Below are positions 19,370 through 28,748 of a stretch of 64,000 bases of DNA, in pieces. Below the pieces are notes generated by a model. That model searched no databases, was not told the DNA's origin, and was given only the letters and a program-made list of their open reading frames with translations. Position 1 is the stretch's first letter; the number at the start of each line of letters is the position of its first letter. Source of the stretch: Saccharothrix violaceirubra (lineage in GTDB: Bacteria; Actinomycetota; Actinomycetes; Mycobacteriales; Pseudonocardiaceae); NCBI RefSeq assembly GCF_014203755.1, contig NZ_JACHJS010000001.1, positions 3,472,001-3,536,000 of the forward strand. The letters are read 5' to 3'. The position numbers and the translations under genes were made by a program.

Positions 19370-22231
19370 ATGGCACGGGTGTACGTCTCCTCCACCTACT
19401 CGGACTTACAGGAGCACCGCGAGGCGGTCCGCACAGCGATCCGGCGAATGGGCCACGAGGACGTGGCGATGGAGTACTACGTCGCCGAGGACACCCGACC
19501 GCTGAACCGGTGCCTGGAGGACGTGCGCGCGTCGGACGTCTACGTCGTGATCATGGCTTGGCGCTACGGTTTCATCCCCGAGGGGCACTCGGAGTCGATC
19601 ACCGAACTGGAGTACCGCGCGGCGATCGACGCCAAGATCCCGGTGCTGGCGTTCGTGCTGTCCGAGGACCAGCCGTGGCTGCCCAAGCTGGTGGAGCACT
19701 CGAAGCAGGTCGACCGCTTCCGCACGGAACTGATGAACAGTCACCTGGTCGGCCTGTTCACCACGACGGACGACCTTGCCCGGCGGGTAGCCGAGTCGCT
19801 GCATGTCCGACCGGCGGACGCGACGGTCGACTGGGACGTGTACCGCCAGGCCGTCGTCGACCGGTACGAGTTCGTACGCCTGTCGGTGATCGCGGGAACA
19901 CGTGACCGCAAACCGGCGCGTATCCCGCTCACCGAAGTTTTCGTACCTCAGCAACTCCTCCCCGGCCGCCCCGAATACGACGTGCCCGAGGACGAAGAGG
20001 TCGAAGCCGTTCCCGCCGACGCCGTGCGCGTCGTCGGTGCCACGCCGCGCCAAGTCCTGCTGGGCGGGCCGGGCAGCGGCAAGAGCACTCTCCTCCACGC
20101 CACGATGCTGACGTTGTGCCACCCGTCCGCCCCGCCACCCGGGCAGGGACTGGCGGACCTGCCCGTCCCGTTCCTGGTGGAGTTGCGCCGGTATGCGCTG
20201 TCCGGAGCCGACGACTTCGTGGCCTACCTGGAGAACACCGTCCAGGACGAACTGGGCGTGCGGCTGGGGTCGGAAGCCATCGTCGACCTGCTCTCGTCCG
20301 GTGGCGCCGTGGTGCTGTTCGACGGGCTGGACGAGATCGTCGAACCTACGGCCAGAGCCCGGGCCGTCGACCGCTTCCGCACCTTCACGACCCGGTTCCC
20401 CGACGCTCGGGTGATCGTGTCGTCCAGGATCGTCGGCTACGACGACACCGAACTCGGCCTCGCCGGGTTCGACCACCACACGCTGCTCGACTTCGGCCTG
20501 CGGGAGATCACCGAGTTCGTACCGAGGTGGTACCGGCACTACACCGTCGAGAACGACGATCGCGACGCCGCCGGACTGATCCGTCGGATCACCGAAAACC
20601 CCAGGCTGCGTGAACTCGCGGGCAACCCCCTGCTGTTGACGATGATGGCGATCATCTACAAGCACCAGGACCTGCCGGAGAAGCGCTGGCAACTCTATGC
20701 CCGCTGCACGGCGGTGTTGCTGGAGGACTGGGACGTCAAGCGCAAGAAGATCGACACCCGCGAGACCCTGCGCCTCGATTTCCCCATCGGTGCGGACCAG
20801 AAGGCCGAGATGCTGCAACGGGTTGCCGTACGCATGCTTGCCGACGCACACAGCGGCGAGGTCAACGCGATCCCGTACGGCCCGCTGCGCGCCACGATCG
20901 CCGACTACCTCACGTCGCAGTACGCCAAGGCCCCGGCAGAAGCCCGAGCCCTCTCCACGGAGATCATCAACCACCTGCGAGAGCGTACCCACATCCTGGC
21001 CGAAACCGGTGACGGCGTCTTCGGCTTCGTCCATCGCACGTTCATGGAGTACTTCGCCGCGGGCCACGTACTCGGCGAGTTCAACCACCGTAAAGCGGAC
21101 TACGACTGGCTCAAGGTCGACGTTTTCGGCGCTCGCCGCAACGACGACGGCTGGCGTGAACCACTGCTGCTCTTGATCGGCATGCTCTCCGGTCAGGGTT
21201 CCCCCGTGCGGGAGATAGTCGAATCACTGCTACGTCACAACGACGCCCTCCTGTTCGCTGCGGACTGCCTCGCCGAGACCGGGCAGGTTGCAGCAGCAGA
21301 CCAACGATGGGCTTCAGGCTTGCTCGACAAACTTGTCGAGACGGTACGCGACCGCCCGAAACGCATGCCCGCATCATTCATCAAAGACATCGTCGCATCT
21401 TTCTGCCGACTGGCCACATTTGTCCCGATGAGCCACCGGACGCCCTTCCTGACCGAAGAGTTGTCCCAGTCCAGGTCAACGAATAGCCAAGCAGCCGGAT
21501 GGGAAATGAGCCTGGCGTTCAGTACGAACGACGAGCGACGACACGAGGCAATCGAGTCCCTTCACTCCGGATCGAGCGCTGTGCGACGCAGTGCGGTCGC
21601 CATGCTGGCCAGAGACTGGCCCGGCGACGAGGAGGTCTACGACCATCTCATAGGAACACTGGAAACAGATGGATCTGCGACCGTATGCGAAAACGTGCTG
21701 AATGTCGTGGCCAAAAATTGGCCTATGCGCCGAGAGAGCCTGTTGCCCATCCATTTGGCAGTCAGCATTCTTGGCATATACCGAATTGCCGAGCACCTCT
21801 CGGTCGAATGGAAGGGGAACATCGAGGCACTGATGGTGCTCGTTTACACAACAGAGCACGGGATTCACCTCGGCGACTTCGACTTCTACCTCACCATCGC
21901 ACGTCGACTACGAAGCGGATGGGGCCATCTCGATGACGCGAATTCATTCCTCAATGACATCGCGAAAAATTCGAAGAACATCAACAGCGCCCTCGCGTCA
22001 GCAATCGCACTATACCTGGCAGACCACCAGCTTCATGACACCTCGGAGCAGCTTCACAAACTGTCCGAAGACGCCCTCGAGATCGAACTTTCCCGCAGGT
22101 CGGAACTAATTTCCGCCTTCATTGCCTGGATAGAAGATTTCCCTTTTTCAAACCGCTCGATTCGTACGCAAATCAAATTGGTCGCCAGTCACGATATCCA
22201 AACTGCCAGGCTTCGACTATCGACCGAGTGA
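19370..22231 (+). CDS. DUF4062-NACHT-repeat protein, NLR/STAND-type candidate antiphage NTPase
   Basis: 953 residues in one frame. The N-terminal DUF4062 domain (about 3-99) has VYVSSTYSDLQEHREAV and MAWRYGFIP. The central NACHT NTPase has Walker A GGPGSGKSTLL (about 229-239), Walker B VVLFDGLDEI (about 313-322), a sensor-like VIVSSRIVGY and the NPLLLTMMA helix. From about residue 600 it is helical-repeat sequence (EAIESLHSGSSAVRRSAVAMLA is HEAT-like). Effector-NACHT-repeat order is that of bacterial NLR-like defence proteins, where the repeats sense phage and the N-terminus acts. The C-terminal third is visibly AT-richer than its surroundings, suggesting acquisition or fast change. A lone gene between terminators; the ribosome binding site is weak. 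Confidence 0.85.
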   Translation: MARVYVSSTYSDLQEHREAVRTAIRRMGHEDVAMEYYVAEDTRPLNRCLEDVRASDVYVVIMAWRYGFIPEGHSESITELEYRAAIDAKIPVLAFVLSEDQPWLPKLVEHSKQVDRFRTELMNSHLVGLFTTTDDLARRVAESLHVRPADATVDWDVYRQAVVDRYEFVRLSVIAGTRDRKPARIPLTEVFVPQQLLPGRPEYDVPEDEEVEAVPADAVRVVGATPRQVLLGGPGSGKSTLLHATMLTLCHPSAPPPGQGLADLPVPFLVELRRYALSGADDFVAYLENTVQDELGVRLGSEAIVDLLSSGGAVVLFDGLDEIVEPTARARAVDRFRTFTTRFPDARVIVSSRIVGYDDTELGLAGFDHHTLLDFGLREITEFVPRWYRHYTVENDDRDAAGLIRRITENPRLRELAGNPLLLTMMAIIYKHQDLPEKRWQLYARCTAVLLEDWDVKRKKIDTRETLRLDFPIGADQKAEMLQRVAVRMLADAHSGEVNAIPYGPLRATIADYLTSQYAKAPAEARALSTEIINHLRERTHILAETGDGVFGFVHRTFMEYFAAGHVLGEFNHRKADYDWLKVDVFGARRNDDGWREPLLLLIGMLSGQGSPVREIVESLLRHNDALLFAADCLAETGQVAAADQRWASGLLDKLVETVRDRPKRMPASFIKDIVASFCRLATFVPMSHRTPFLTEELSQSRSTNSQAAGWEMSLAFSTNDERRHEAIESLHSGSSAVRRSAVAMLARDWPGDEEVYDHLIGTLETDGSATVCENVLNVVAKNWPMRRESLLPIHLAVSILGIYRIAEHLSVEWKGNIEALMVLVYTTEHGIHLGDFDFYLTIARRLRSGWGHLDDANSFLNDIAKNSKNINSALASAIALYLADHQLHDTSEQLHKLSEDALEIELSRRSELISAFIAWIEDFPFSNRSIRTQIKLVASHDIQTARLRLSTE

Positions 22232-22236
22232 GCCGT

Positions 22237-22266
22237 GTGGCGCACGCTCACCCGAGCGCACGCCAC
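22237..22266. terminator. Bidirectional terminator between the NACHT gene and metE
   Basis: GTGGCG-CA-CGCT pairs with AGCG-CA-CGCCAC (22237-22248 and 22255-22266). An internal CA/CA bulge interrupts the stem and the loop is 6 bases. It sits between convergent stop codons. Confidence 0.6.
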
Positions 22267-22277
22267 ATGACCCACGA

Positions 22278-24467
22278 TCAGCCCAACCGCACCTCACGGG
22301 CAGCCGCGACCATCGCCCGCAAAGCGGGCTCGACCTCGGCATAGGCCCGGGTCTTCAGGCCGCAGTCCGGGTTCACCCACAACCGGTCTCCGGGGACGAC
22401 GGCCAAAGCCGCCTTGATCAGCTCGGTCAGCTCACCCACGGCCGGCACCCGAGGCGAGTGAATGTCGTACACCCCGGGCCCGACACCACGGCTGAAGCCC
22501 GAAGCACGAAGATCGTCCAGGATCTCCATCTTCGACCGCGCCGCCTCGATCGTGGTCACGTCCGCGCCCAGCCCGTCGATCGCGGAGATCACCTCGCCGA
22601 ACTCCGAGTAGCACAGGTGCGTGTGCACCTGCGTCCGAGCCGACGCACCGGACGTGGCCAGCCGGAACGCGTCCACCGACCACTCCAGGTAAGCCGGGTG
22701 GTCGACGGCCCGCAACGGCAGCAGCTCGCGCAACGCGGGCTCGTCCACCTGCACGATCCGCGTCCCGGCGGCCTCCAGGTCGGCGATCTCGTCGCGCAAC
22801 GCCAAGGCGACCTGGTCGGCGGTCTCCCCCAACGGCTGGTCGTCGCGCACGAACGACCACGCCAGGATGGTCACCGGCCCGGTCAGCATGCCCTTGACCG
22901 GCCGTGAGGTCAGCGACTGCGCATAGGCCGTCCACGGCACGGTGATCGGCGCCGGCCGGCTCACGTCGCCGTGCAGGATCGGCGGCCGGACGCACCGCGA
23001 ACCGTAGGACTGCACCCACCCCAGCCGGGTGGTCGCGAAGCCTTCCAGGTGCTCGGCGAAGTACTGGACCATGTCGTTGCGTTCAGGCTCGCCGTGGACG
23101 AGCACGTCCAAGCCGATGTCCTCCTGCAACGCGATCACCCGGGCGATCTCCGCACGCATCCGCGCGGTGTACTCGTCGGACGGCAACGACCGCGCGGCCC
23201 GGATCTCGGCGGTCTGCGGGAACGAGCCGATGGTCGTCGTGGCCAACGGAGGCAGGTTCAAAGCCTTCTGCGCGACGACCCGTGCGGCGTAAGGCGCGCG
23301 GGAACGGTCCTTCACGCCCGCCAACCGGAAGCGGACTTCCTCGTCCCGCCGGGGTTCCACGACGGGCAGTTCGGGCAGGGGCACGCCCGAGCGCAACGCC
23401 CGGTCCAGGGTCACGACCTCGGCGACCTTCTGCCGGGCGAACGCCAGCCGCGCCGACACCTCGGGCGCCAACGACGTCTCCACGTCCAGGTCGTAGGGCA
23501 CGTGCAGCAGGGTCGACGACGTCGACACCACGACCTCGGCGGCCGACCCCAGCAGCGACGCCGCGGTGGCCACCGCCTTACGCAGATCAGTGCGCCACAC
23601 GTTGCGCCCGTCCACGACACCGGCCACCAACGTCTTGTCCCGCAACGCCGGAACGCTCGCGATCCCCTCGATGGTCCCCGCGACCAGGTCCACCCCGATC
23701 GCCTCGACCGCCGTGGCGGCCAGCACCGGCAATGCCGCCCCGAGCGACCCGTAGTACCCGGTGACCAGCAGCTTCGGCCGGGCCGCCACGGCACCGAGCC
23801 GCGTGTAGGCACGCCCGAGCGCGGCGAGTTCGGCGACATCGCGGTCCATGGCGAACGCGGGCTCGTCGAACTGCACCCACTCCACGCCCTCGGCGGCCAA
23901 CGCCCCGAGCAGCTCCACGTACACGTCGAGCAACGCGTCCAACCGCGACAGCGGGTCCGCGGACCCCTTGGCCAGCAGGAGGAACGTCACCGGCCCGAGC
24001 AGGACCGGACGGGTCGGCACCCCCGCCGCGCGGGCCTCCCGGTACTCGGCCAACGGCTTGTCGTCGGCCAACCGGAACTCCGTCGACGAGTCGATCTCGG
24101 GCACCAGGTAGTGGTAGTTGGTGTCGAACCACTTGGTCAGTTCGAGCGGCGGCGCGTCGGCGTCGCCGCGGGCCGCCGCGAAGTAGGTGTCCAACGCGGA
24201 GGACCGCCGGTACCGGTCGGGTACCGCGCCGACCAGGAACGCGGTGTCGAGCACCTGGTCGTAGAACGAGAACGTGTTGGACGGCACCGAGTCCAGCCCT
24301 GCGTCGCGCAGCTCCAGCCAGGTGGCGACGCGCAGGTCCCGGGCCGCGGCGTGCAGGGTGTCGGCGTCGCTGCGCCCGGCCCAGTACGACTCGACGGCGC
24401 GCTTGAGTTCACGACGCGGTCCGATCCTCGGGTAGCCGAGTACGGTCGCGCCGATACCGCTGGTCAC
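22278..24467 (-). CDS. metE: Cobalamin-independent methionine synthase
   Basis: 729 residues, two-barrel MetE. The N-terminal barrel starts [17 protein letters not shown]. The C-terminal catalytic barrel has [13 protein letters not shown], the zinc-ligand His/Cys segment [14 protein letters not shown] and the last Cys in [12 protein letters not shown]. It transfers the methyl group of 5-methyltetrahydropteroyltri-L-glutamate to homocysteine. GTG 24467 follows GGAGAG. A cobalamin riboswitch lies directly upstream, so expression should fall when B12 is available and MetH can work. Third codon positions are uniformly G/C. Confidence 0.96.
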   Translation of the reverse strand: MTSGIGATVLGYPRIGPRRELKRAVESYWAGRSDADTLHAAARDLRVATWLELRDAGLDSVPSNTFSFYDQVLDTAFLVGAVPDRYRRSSALDTYFAAARGDADAPPLELTKWFDTNYHYLVPEIDSSTEFRLADDKPLAEYREARAAGVPTRPVLLGPVTFLLLAKGSADPLSRLDALLDVYVELLGALAAEGVEWVQFDEPAFAMDRDVAELAALGRAYTRLGAVAARPKLLVTGYYGSLGAALPVLAATAVEAIGVDLVAGTIEGIASVPALRDKTLVAGVVDGRNVWRTDLRKAVATAASLLGSAAEVVVSTSSTLLHVPYDLDVETSLAPEVSARLAFARQKVAEVVTLDRALRSGVPLPELPVVEPRRDEEVRFRLAGVKDRSRAPYAARVVAQKALNLPPLATTTIGSFPQTAEIRAARSLPSDEYTARMRAEIARVIALQEDIGLDVLVHGEPERNDMVQYFAEHLEGFATTRLGWVQSYGSRCVRPPILHGDVSRPAPITVPWTAYAQSLTSRPVKGMLTGPVTILAWSFVRDDQPLGETADQVALALRDEIADLEAAGTRIVQVDEPALRELLPLRAVDHPAYLEWSVDAFRLATSGASARTQVHTHLCYSEFGEVISAIDGLGADVTTIEAARSKMEILDDLRASGFSRGVGPGVYDIHSPRVPAVGELTELIKAALAVVPGDRLWVNPDCGLKTRAYAEVEPALRAMVAAAREVRLG

Positions 24468-24596
24468 AGGCTCTCTCCTCGCGAGCGTGCGGGAAGTCCG
24501 ACGACTCGCGGGCAGGCTCGCGCGAACCCCTGTGACGGGGTGCGCCCGTGCCCTTCCCGCGAGGCGACCGGACACCGTGCGCCCGGATGGGCACAC

Positions 24597-24780
24597 GGAC
24601 CGGTGGCAGGTCTTCGGACTCACGGGCGTCGAGCGCGTTCCTACCGGCCGTCGCTTCCCACGCGTGGACGCGCAGTGCTCATGACGGCTTTCGTTCCCGT
24701 TCACCGCTGCGGGGCAGTCCCGGATTCGCACCGGATTCCCTCTTGCCTCGCCCCGGTCGGGGGGCGAACCACCAGCCCGC
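24597..24780 (-). promoter_or_regulatory. Cobalamin riboswitch controlling metE
   Basis: Minus-strand RNA contains the hallmark core AGAGGGAATCCGGTGCGAAT followed by CCGGGACTGCCCCGCAGCGG (24740-24699). The 3' closing segment GTCCGAAGACCTGCCACCGG is near 24620-24601. These are the conserved P3-P6 core and the B12-box end of the adenosylcobalamin class. Between it and metE, CGCGAG near 24510-24505 can pair with CTCGCG next to the metE ribosome binding site (24485-24480). This is a candidate expression platform for translational shut-off. Its 5' end abuts the divergent gene at 24811. Confidence 0.9.
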
Positions 24781-24810
24781 GCAGCGTAGCCGATATGTAG
24801 GGTCGCGAAC

Positions 24811-25413
24811 GTGCTCATCTGGATCAACGGCCCGTTCGGCGGCGGCAAGACCGCCACCGCCCACGAACTGCACCGTCGGGTCGAGGGCAGCGTCCTCGCC
24901 GACCCCGAGTACTTCGGTTTCGCCCTGCACCGCCTGCTGCCGCCGGCCCTGCGCGGTGACTTCCAGGACCTCCCGACGTGGCGCACCGGCGTGTACGACA
25001 TGCTCGACCTGGCCCTGACACAGCATGAGGGGCCGATCATCGTTCCCATGACGGTGGTCAACGCCGACTACTTCGCGGAGATCGTCGGCCGGCTGCGCGA
25101 GCAGGGCCACCGGGTCGAGCACTTCGCGCTGCTGGCCGAGCCCGCGACCGTGCTCGCCCGGTTGAGCGGGCGTGGTCTGTGGCCGGGCCTGAAGCGCGAG
25201 GGCTGGGCCGTGTCCAAGCTGGACCACTGCCTCAAGCGCCTGCACGAGCCCGAGTTCGCCGAGCACGTCGACACCGACGACCGGACCGTGGCCCAGGTCG
25301 CCGACGCCATCGCCCGGTCGGCGGGTTTGCCGATCGTGCCCGACAACGACAGTCCGCTGCGCGCACGGCTGCGCCGCTACGCCACGTCCGTGCGGCACCT
25401 CCGGTTCGACTGA
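24811..25413 (+). CDS. TmrB-like P-loop protein
   Basis: 200 residues. Starts [20 protein letters not shown], an N-terminal Walker A (GPFGGGKT) typical of the TmrB / small nucleoside-kinase-like group. TmrB of Bacillus confers tunicamycin resistance by binding the drug at the membrane. Other members are uncharacterised kinases. [14 protein letters not shown] and [14 protein letters not shown] follow as in that family. GTG 24811 is 31 bases from the riboswitch transcript, so the two genes share a divergent promoter region. Resistance is a family-based guess. Confidence 0.7.
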   Translation: MLIWINGPFGGGKTATAHELHRRVEGSVLADPEYFGFALHRLLPPALRGDFQDLPTWRTGVYDMLDLALTQHEGPIIVPMTVVNADYFAEIVGRLREQGHRVEHFALLAEPATVLARLSGRGLWPGLKREGWAVSKLDHCLKRLHEPEFAEHVDTDDRTVAQVADAIARSAGLPIVPDNDSPLRARLRRYATSVRHLRFD

Positions 25414-25466
25414 CGCGACCCAGGCCACAGCCCGTCCGGCGCCGACGACACGTACTATGGGCACAA

Positions 25467-25919
25467 ATGATTAGTGCACGAAGTGACGATGCGTTGGCGC
25501 TGGAGCGGCAGGTCTGCTTCGCGCTCGCGGTCGCGTCCCGGGCGGTGATCGGCATCTACCGGCCGATCCTGGAACCGCTGGGCCTGACGCACCCGCAGTA
25601 CCTGGTGATGCTCGCGCTCTGGCAGCACGCGCCGCTGTCGGTCAAGGAGCTGGGCCGGCTGCTCGCCCTCGAACCGGCCACGCTGTCGCCGCTGCTCAAG
25701 CGCCTGGAGGCGATCGGCTACCTGGAGCGCGGCCGGGACAGCGCCGACGAGCGCCAGCTCGCCGTCACGCTGACCGACACCGGCCGCGCACTGCGGGAGC
25801 GGGCGTTGGACGTGCCGCCGGCCGTGATCGAACAACTCGGCTTGCCCGTCGAGGACCTCGAAGCACTGCACGCCCACCTGACGAAGGTGATCACGGCCGC
25901 CCGGAAGGACCCGGCATGA
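25467..25919 (+). CDS. OhrR-like MarR-family peroxide sensor/regulator
   Basis: 150 residues, winged helix. The N-terminal ERQVCFALAVASRAVIGIYR with its single early Cys matches the reactive cysteine of OhrR, which is oxidised by organic hydroperoxides and then releases DNA. LGLTHPQYLVMLALW, SVKELGRLLALEPATLSPLLKRLEA (recognition helix) and ERGRDSADERQL (wing) follow. TACTAT at 25453-25458 ends 8 bases before ATG 25467, so the mRNA may be leaderless. No ohr peroxidase gene is adjacent. The stop overlaps the next gene by ATGA. Confidence 0.8.
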   Translation: MISARSDDALALERQVCFALAVASRAVIGIYRPILEPLGLTHPQYLVMLALWQHAPLSVKELGRLLALEPATLSPLLKRLEAIGYLERGRDSADERQLAVTLTDTGRALRERALDVPPAVIEQLGLPVEDLEALHAHLTKVITAARKDPA

Positions 25920-26317
25920 GCACACCCGCGTTCCCCCTGCGCCTGTGGTACCTCGTGGGCGGGCGGCTGTCGGCACGCCACCGCGAGTGGGTCTTCCACG
26001 AGGCCACGAAGCCGTCGTGGCTGGTGTGGTTCACCGTGCGGTCGTTCCTCCAGGTCCTGCCGCTGACGATCGTCATCGCGCTGGTGCTCGTCCTGGCCGT
26101 GGGCGCACCGCTGCCGCTCGCGCTGGCGTGCGGGTCGCTCGGCCTGATCGTGGGCGTCTACTTCTCCCTGTCGTACGCGGCGGAGAGCACCGACCACCGG
26201 CTGACCAAGTACGGCTTCCCGGCGGGCGCCGGCACCGAGGCCCGCCGACGTCGCACGCTCGACCAGGAGAAGGACCGCCGCGCCGCGTACGAACGCGCGT
26301 GGCGGGAACCGTCCTAG
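25916..26317 (+). CDS. DUF5313-type small membrane protein
   Basis: 133 residues with two membrane helices (VLPLTIVIALVLVLAVG and LACGSLGLIVGVYFSLSY). The start, RLWYLVGGRLSARHREWVFHEA, and the charged C-terminal end, RRTLDQEKDRRAAYERAW, fit the actinobacterial DUF5313 family of unknown function. ATG 25916 overlaps the OhrR-like stop, so the two are cotranscribed and probably translationally coupled. Confidence 0.75.
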   Translation: MSTPAFPLRLWYLVGGRLSARHREWVFHEATKPSWLVWFTVRSFLQVLPLTIVIALVLVLAVGAPLPLALACGSLGLIVGVYFSLSYAAESTDHRLTKYGFPAGAGTEARRRRTLDQEKDRRAAYERAWREPS

Positions 26318-26417
26318 CGTCCAGTGACGTCGGCGATGCGATCGCGTCGAGTCCCCCGCTACTTCCGGTGTCCTGAACTGCTGATACCGCCTGACCTGAC
26401 GGTGGAGAATCCTGGCC

Positions 26418-26996
26418 ATGACGGTCGTCCTGTCCGTGCCGGCCACCGGGCCGGCACCCGCGCTGAGACTGCGGCCGTGGCGGCCGGCCGATCTTCCGGC
26501 GCTGGTCGCGGCGCACCGCGATCCGCTGCTGCGTCGTCGGCTTGCCACTTCCCTGACCGGCGAAGCCGAGGCCGGGCAGTGGCTGGACGCGCAAACCGCC
26601 GGCTGGGTGACCGCGACCCGGTTCAGCTTCGCCGTGACCGCCGATGCCGACGACCGCACCCCGCTGGGGCACGTGGTGGTGAAGGTGGGATCCGCCGAGA
26701 TGGCCGAGGTGGGTTACTGGACCGCCGCCCATGCCCGGGGCCAGGGCGTCGCCACTCGCGTAACGGACACCGTGTCGCAGTGGGCATTGGACACCCAGGA
26801 CATGGTCGTGCTCACCCGACTGGACCTTGTGCACGCCGTCGACAACCAGTGGTCCTGCCGGGTGGCGGTCAAGTGCGGTTACGTCCTGCGCGACCTGCTG
26901 CCCGCCGCGCCGCCGGCATTCCCGGCCGACGGCCACCGGCACGTGCGCACCGCCGCCGGTCACGTACTCGCATCCGCATCGGGCGACGTCGGGTAG
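26418..26996 (+). CDS. GNAT-family N-acetyltransferase
   Basis: 192 residues of the RimJ/RimL-like GNAT subgroup: LRLRPWRPADLPALVAAHRD at the start and the acetyl-CoA loop ARGQGVATRV in motif A. The C-terminal RLDLVHAVDNQWSCRVAVKCGY is the beta5-alpha4 segment. It would transfer an acetyl group to an amine of a small molecule or protein N-terminus. GGAG lies 10 bases before ATG 26418. It stands alone, 100 bases after the DUF5313 gene. Confidence 0.85.
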   Translation: MTVVLSVPATGPAPALRLRPWRPADLPALVAAHRDPLLRRRLATSLTGEAEAGQWLDAQTAGWVTATRFSFAVTADADDRTPLGHVVVKVGSAEMAEVGYWTAAHARGQGVATRVTDTVSQWALDTQDMVVLTRLDLVHAVDNQWSCRVAVKCGYVLRDLLPAAPPAFPADGHRHVRTAAGHVLASASGDVG

Positions 26997-27073
26997 GCGG
27001 TCCGGGCGGCCTCGCGGTCACCAGCCGCGGATGTCCACGCGACACAGTCACGTCACCCTTCCTCGATGAGGCA

Positions 27074-27361
27074 TCAGTCCTCGACCTCGCGCCGCTTGCG
27101 CAGCGACGACCCCACGTACATCAGCCCGCCGACGAGCACCACGATGTCGTCGAGGTAGATCGGGTCGGGCAGCAGGTCGATCGGGAAGACCGTGTACGCC
27201 AGCGACACCCAGTAGGCGGCCTTGGTCGGCACGGGCGTACCGGGCTGGTGCACCTGCTTGTGCTTGCGCACGAGCTTGAACAGCAGGAACAACGCGACCG
27301 CGACCAACAGCACCACGACCACGATCGCGAAGACGCCCAGCGTGGCCAACACGTCGCTCAA
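27074..27361 (-). CDS. DUF1232 (YkvA-like) membrane protein
   Basis: About 95 residues. One N-terminal helix (LGVFAIVVVVLLVAVALFLL) precedes the DUF1232 core: YWVSLAYTVFPIDLLPDPIY then LDDIVVLVGGL. TTG 27361 is proposed as start because AAGGGG lies 9 bases upstream; an in-frame start at 27409 lacks a site. Family function is unknown. It is divergent from the next gene across about 75 bases. Confidence 0.75.
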   Translation of the reverse strand: MSDVLATLGVFAIVVVVLLVAVALFLLFKLVRKHKQVHQPGTPVPTKAAYWVSLAYTVFPIDLLPDPIYLDDIVVLVGGLMYVGSSLRKRREVED

Positions 27362-27437
27362 GTCGTTCCCCTTCCGCGGAAATCCGCCGGCCACTCCCGA
27401 CCGGCACACCTACAGTGTCGCCGAACGAGGAGACGAC

Positions 27438-28238
27438 GTGAGACTTGACGGACGATCGTGGCGCGTCCGGATCGACAAGGTCCGGCTCGGCGCCGACGAG
27501 TACCGCGTCGTGCGCCCGGCCGCCGTGATCAAGCACGCGGCACTCCACGAGAGCCGCTTCGGCGCGAACCTGTCGGTGGACAAGGACGCGGCCGTGGAGA
27601 TCGCGGCGGCGTGGTGGTTGGCCGCGAGGTCGCCGCGAACGCTGATCCACCTGCCGCTCAAGGCGAGTCCGGCGACGTGCGGCGGCTGGACGGGCGAGCG
27701 GCGGCTCGACCTCGTGCTGCTGCACCACAGCCTCGGTTTCCGGCCCGCACACTGGAAGCAGGTTCGCGCCCGCCTGTCGGCGGGCAGGCCGCACAAGATC
27801 ACGCTCCCGGCGGACGCGCTGCCCGTCTTCGACGACGAGCACCACGTCCGCGCCTCCCACAAGGACAACCTCGACCGGCTGCACTGGGACATCGCCGCCG
27901 ACACCATGTTCGTCGTCGGCAGCCGCGCGGCGTACGAGAACGAAGCCGGGAAGATCCGCGGCCTGGTCGAGGACTGCCCGTCCCACCTCGCCCACGACCC
28001 CACCACGCACTGCTGCGCGGAGATCGACCTCGACCCGTGCCGCCCGCACCACTACGCCGGGCTGCACGTCGAGTGCTGCGACGACCACTACCTCAGGACG
28101 GGTTCACCCGCGACCAGGCGGTCCAGCAGCGCCTCGCCGTCGACGCCGTCCTCGCCCAGCACCTCGGCCACCAGCAGGTCGGTGCCGGAGCCCGCGTTCT
28201 CCACGATGGCCGCGCCCAGGTCGTCGTCACTCGCATAG
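27438..28238 (+). CDS. Unrecognised His/Cys-rich protein
   Basis: 266 residues, GTG 27438 with GAGGAG just upstream. No family recognised. The first ~215 residues have good codon bias (VRLDGRSWRVRIDKVRLGAD at the start). They end in a Cys/His cluster: HCCAEIDLDPCRPHH then HVECCDDHYL, which could bind metal. The last ~50 residues are Ser/Thr/Pro-rich and lie wholly on the antisense strand of the convergent gene, so they are probably run-through after loss of an earlier stop. The 151-base overlap is unusual for this window. Confidence 0.6.
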   Translation: MRLDGRSWRVRIDKVRLGADEYRVVRPAAVIKHAALHESRFGANLSVDKDAAVEIAAAWWLAARSPRTLIHLPLKASPATCGGWTGERRLDLVLLHHSLGFRPAHWKQVRARLSAGRPHKITLPADALPVFDDEHHVRASHKDNLDRLHWDIAADTMFVVGSRAAYENEAGKIRGLVEDCPSHLAHDPTTHCCAEIDLDPCRPHHYAGLHVECCDDHYLRTGSPATRRSSSASPSTPSSPSTSATSRSVPEPAFSTMAAPRSSSLA

Positions 28239-28714
28239 GACGGCAGCACCAGACTGCCTGCCAGCGTGCCGTCGACCTGGTCGGGCGCGCACTCGTCCCA
28301 CCACACCTGCACGGTCGCGCGCAGGTCGCCGCCGAACACCAGGTACTTGTCCGTGTACCGGCCGTACACGACGTCGGCGCTCGTGTTCCCGGTGACGACG
28401 AGCTTGGTGTCGCACGTGGTGTGGAAGCCGGTCGCCCGCAGGTCGCCGAGCACGACCAACGCCGCCGCGCCGTCGTCGAAGTCGTAGAGCGCACCGGACA
28501 CCGTGAGCGAGCCGTCGACGATGTAGCCGATGTCGTAGTCGAGGTCCCACGGCTGCGGCTCGCCGGAGTTGAGCGGGAAGTCGCCGGTCACGACGGCGTC
28601 GCCGGAGTATAGGACGTACTCGCCCTCGTACAGGTTCTCCCAGGTCGACTTGGGCAGGCCGCGCCGTTCGAACAGCTCGACGGCCTCGCTCCACGTGATG
28701 GTCTTCGGGTTCAC
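28088..28714 (-). CDS. Unrecognised beta-rich protein
   Basis: 208 residues from ATG 28714. A helical N-terminus (TWSEAVELFERRGLPKSTW) is followed by regular short beta-strand repeats (YVLYSGDAVVTGDF, YIVDGSLTVSGALYDF, LVVLGDLRATGF, LVVTGNTSADVVYG). These look like a parallel beta-helix such as in polymer-forming or pectate-lyase-like folds. No catalytic motif or signal peptide is seen. Function unknown. It overlaps the convergent gene at 27438-28238. Confidence 0.65.
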   Translation of the reverse strand: MNPKTITWSEAVELFERRGLPKSTWENLYEGEYVLYSGDAVVTGDFPLNSGEPQPWDLDYDIGYIVDGSLTVSGALYDFDDGAAALVVLGDLRATGFHTTCDTKLVVTGNTSADVVYGRYTDKYLVFGGDLRATVQVWWDECAPDQVDGTLAGSLVLPSYASDDDLGAAIVENAGSGTDLLVAEVLGEDGVDGEALLDRLVAGEPVLR

Positions 28715-28748
28715 GGCCGAACCGTATACCGGCCCGCAGGGAATACCG

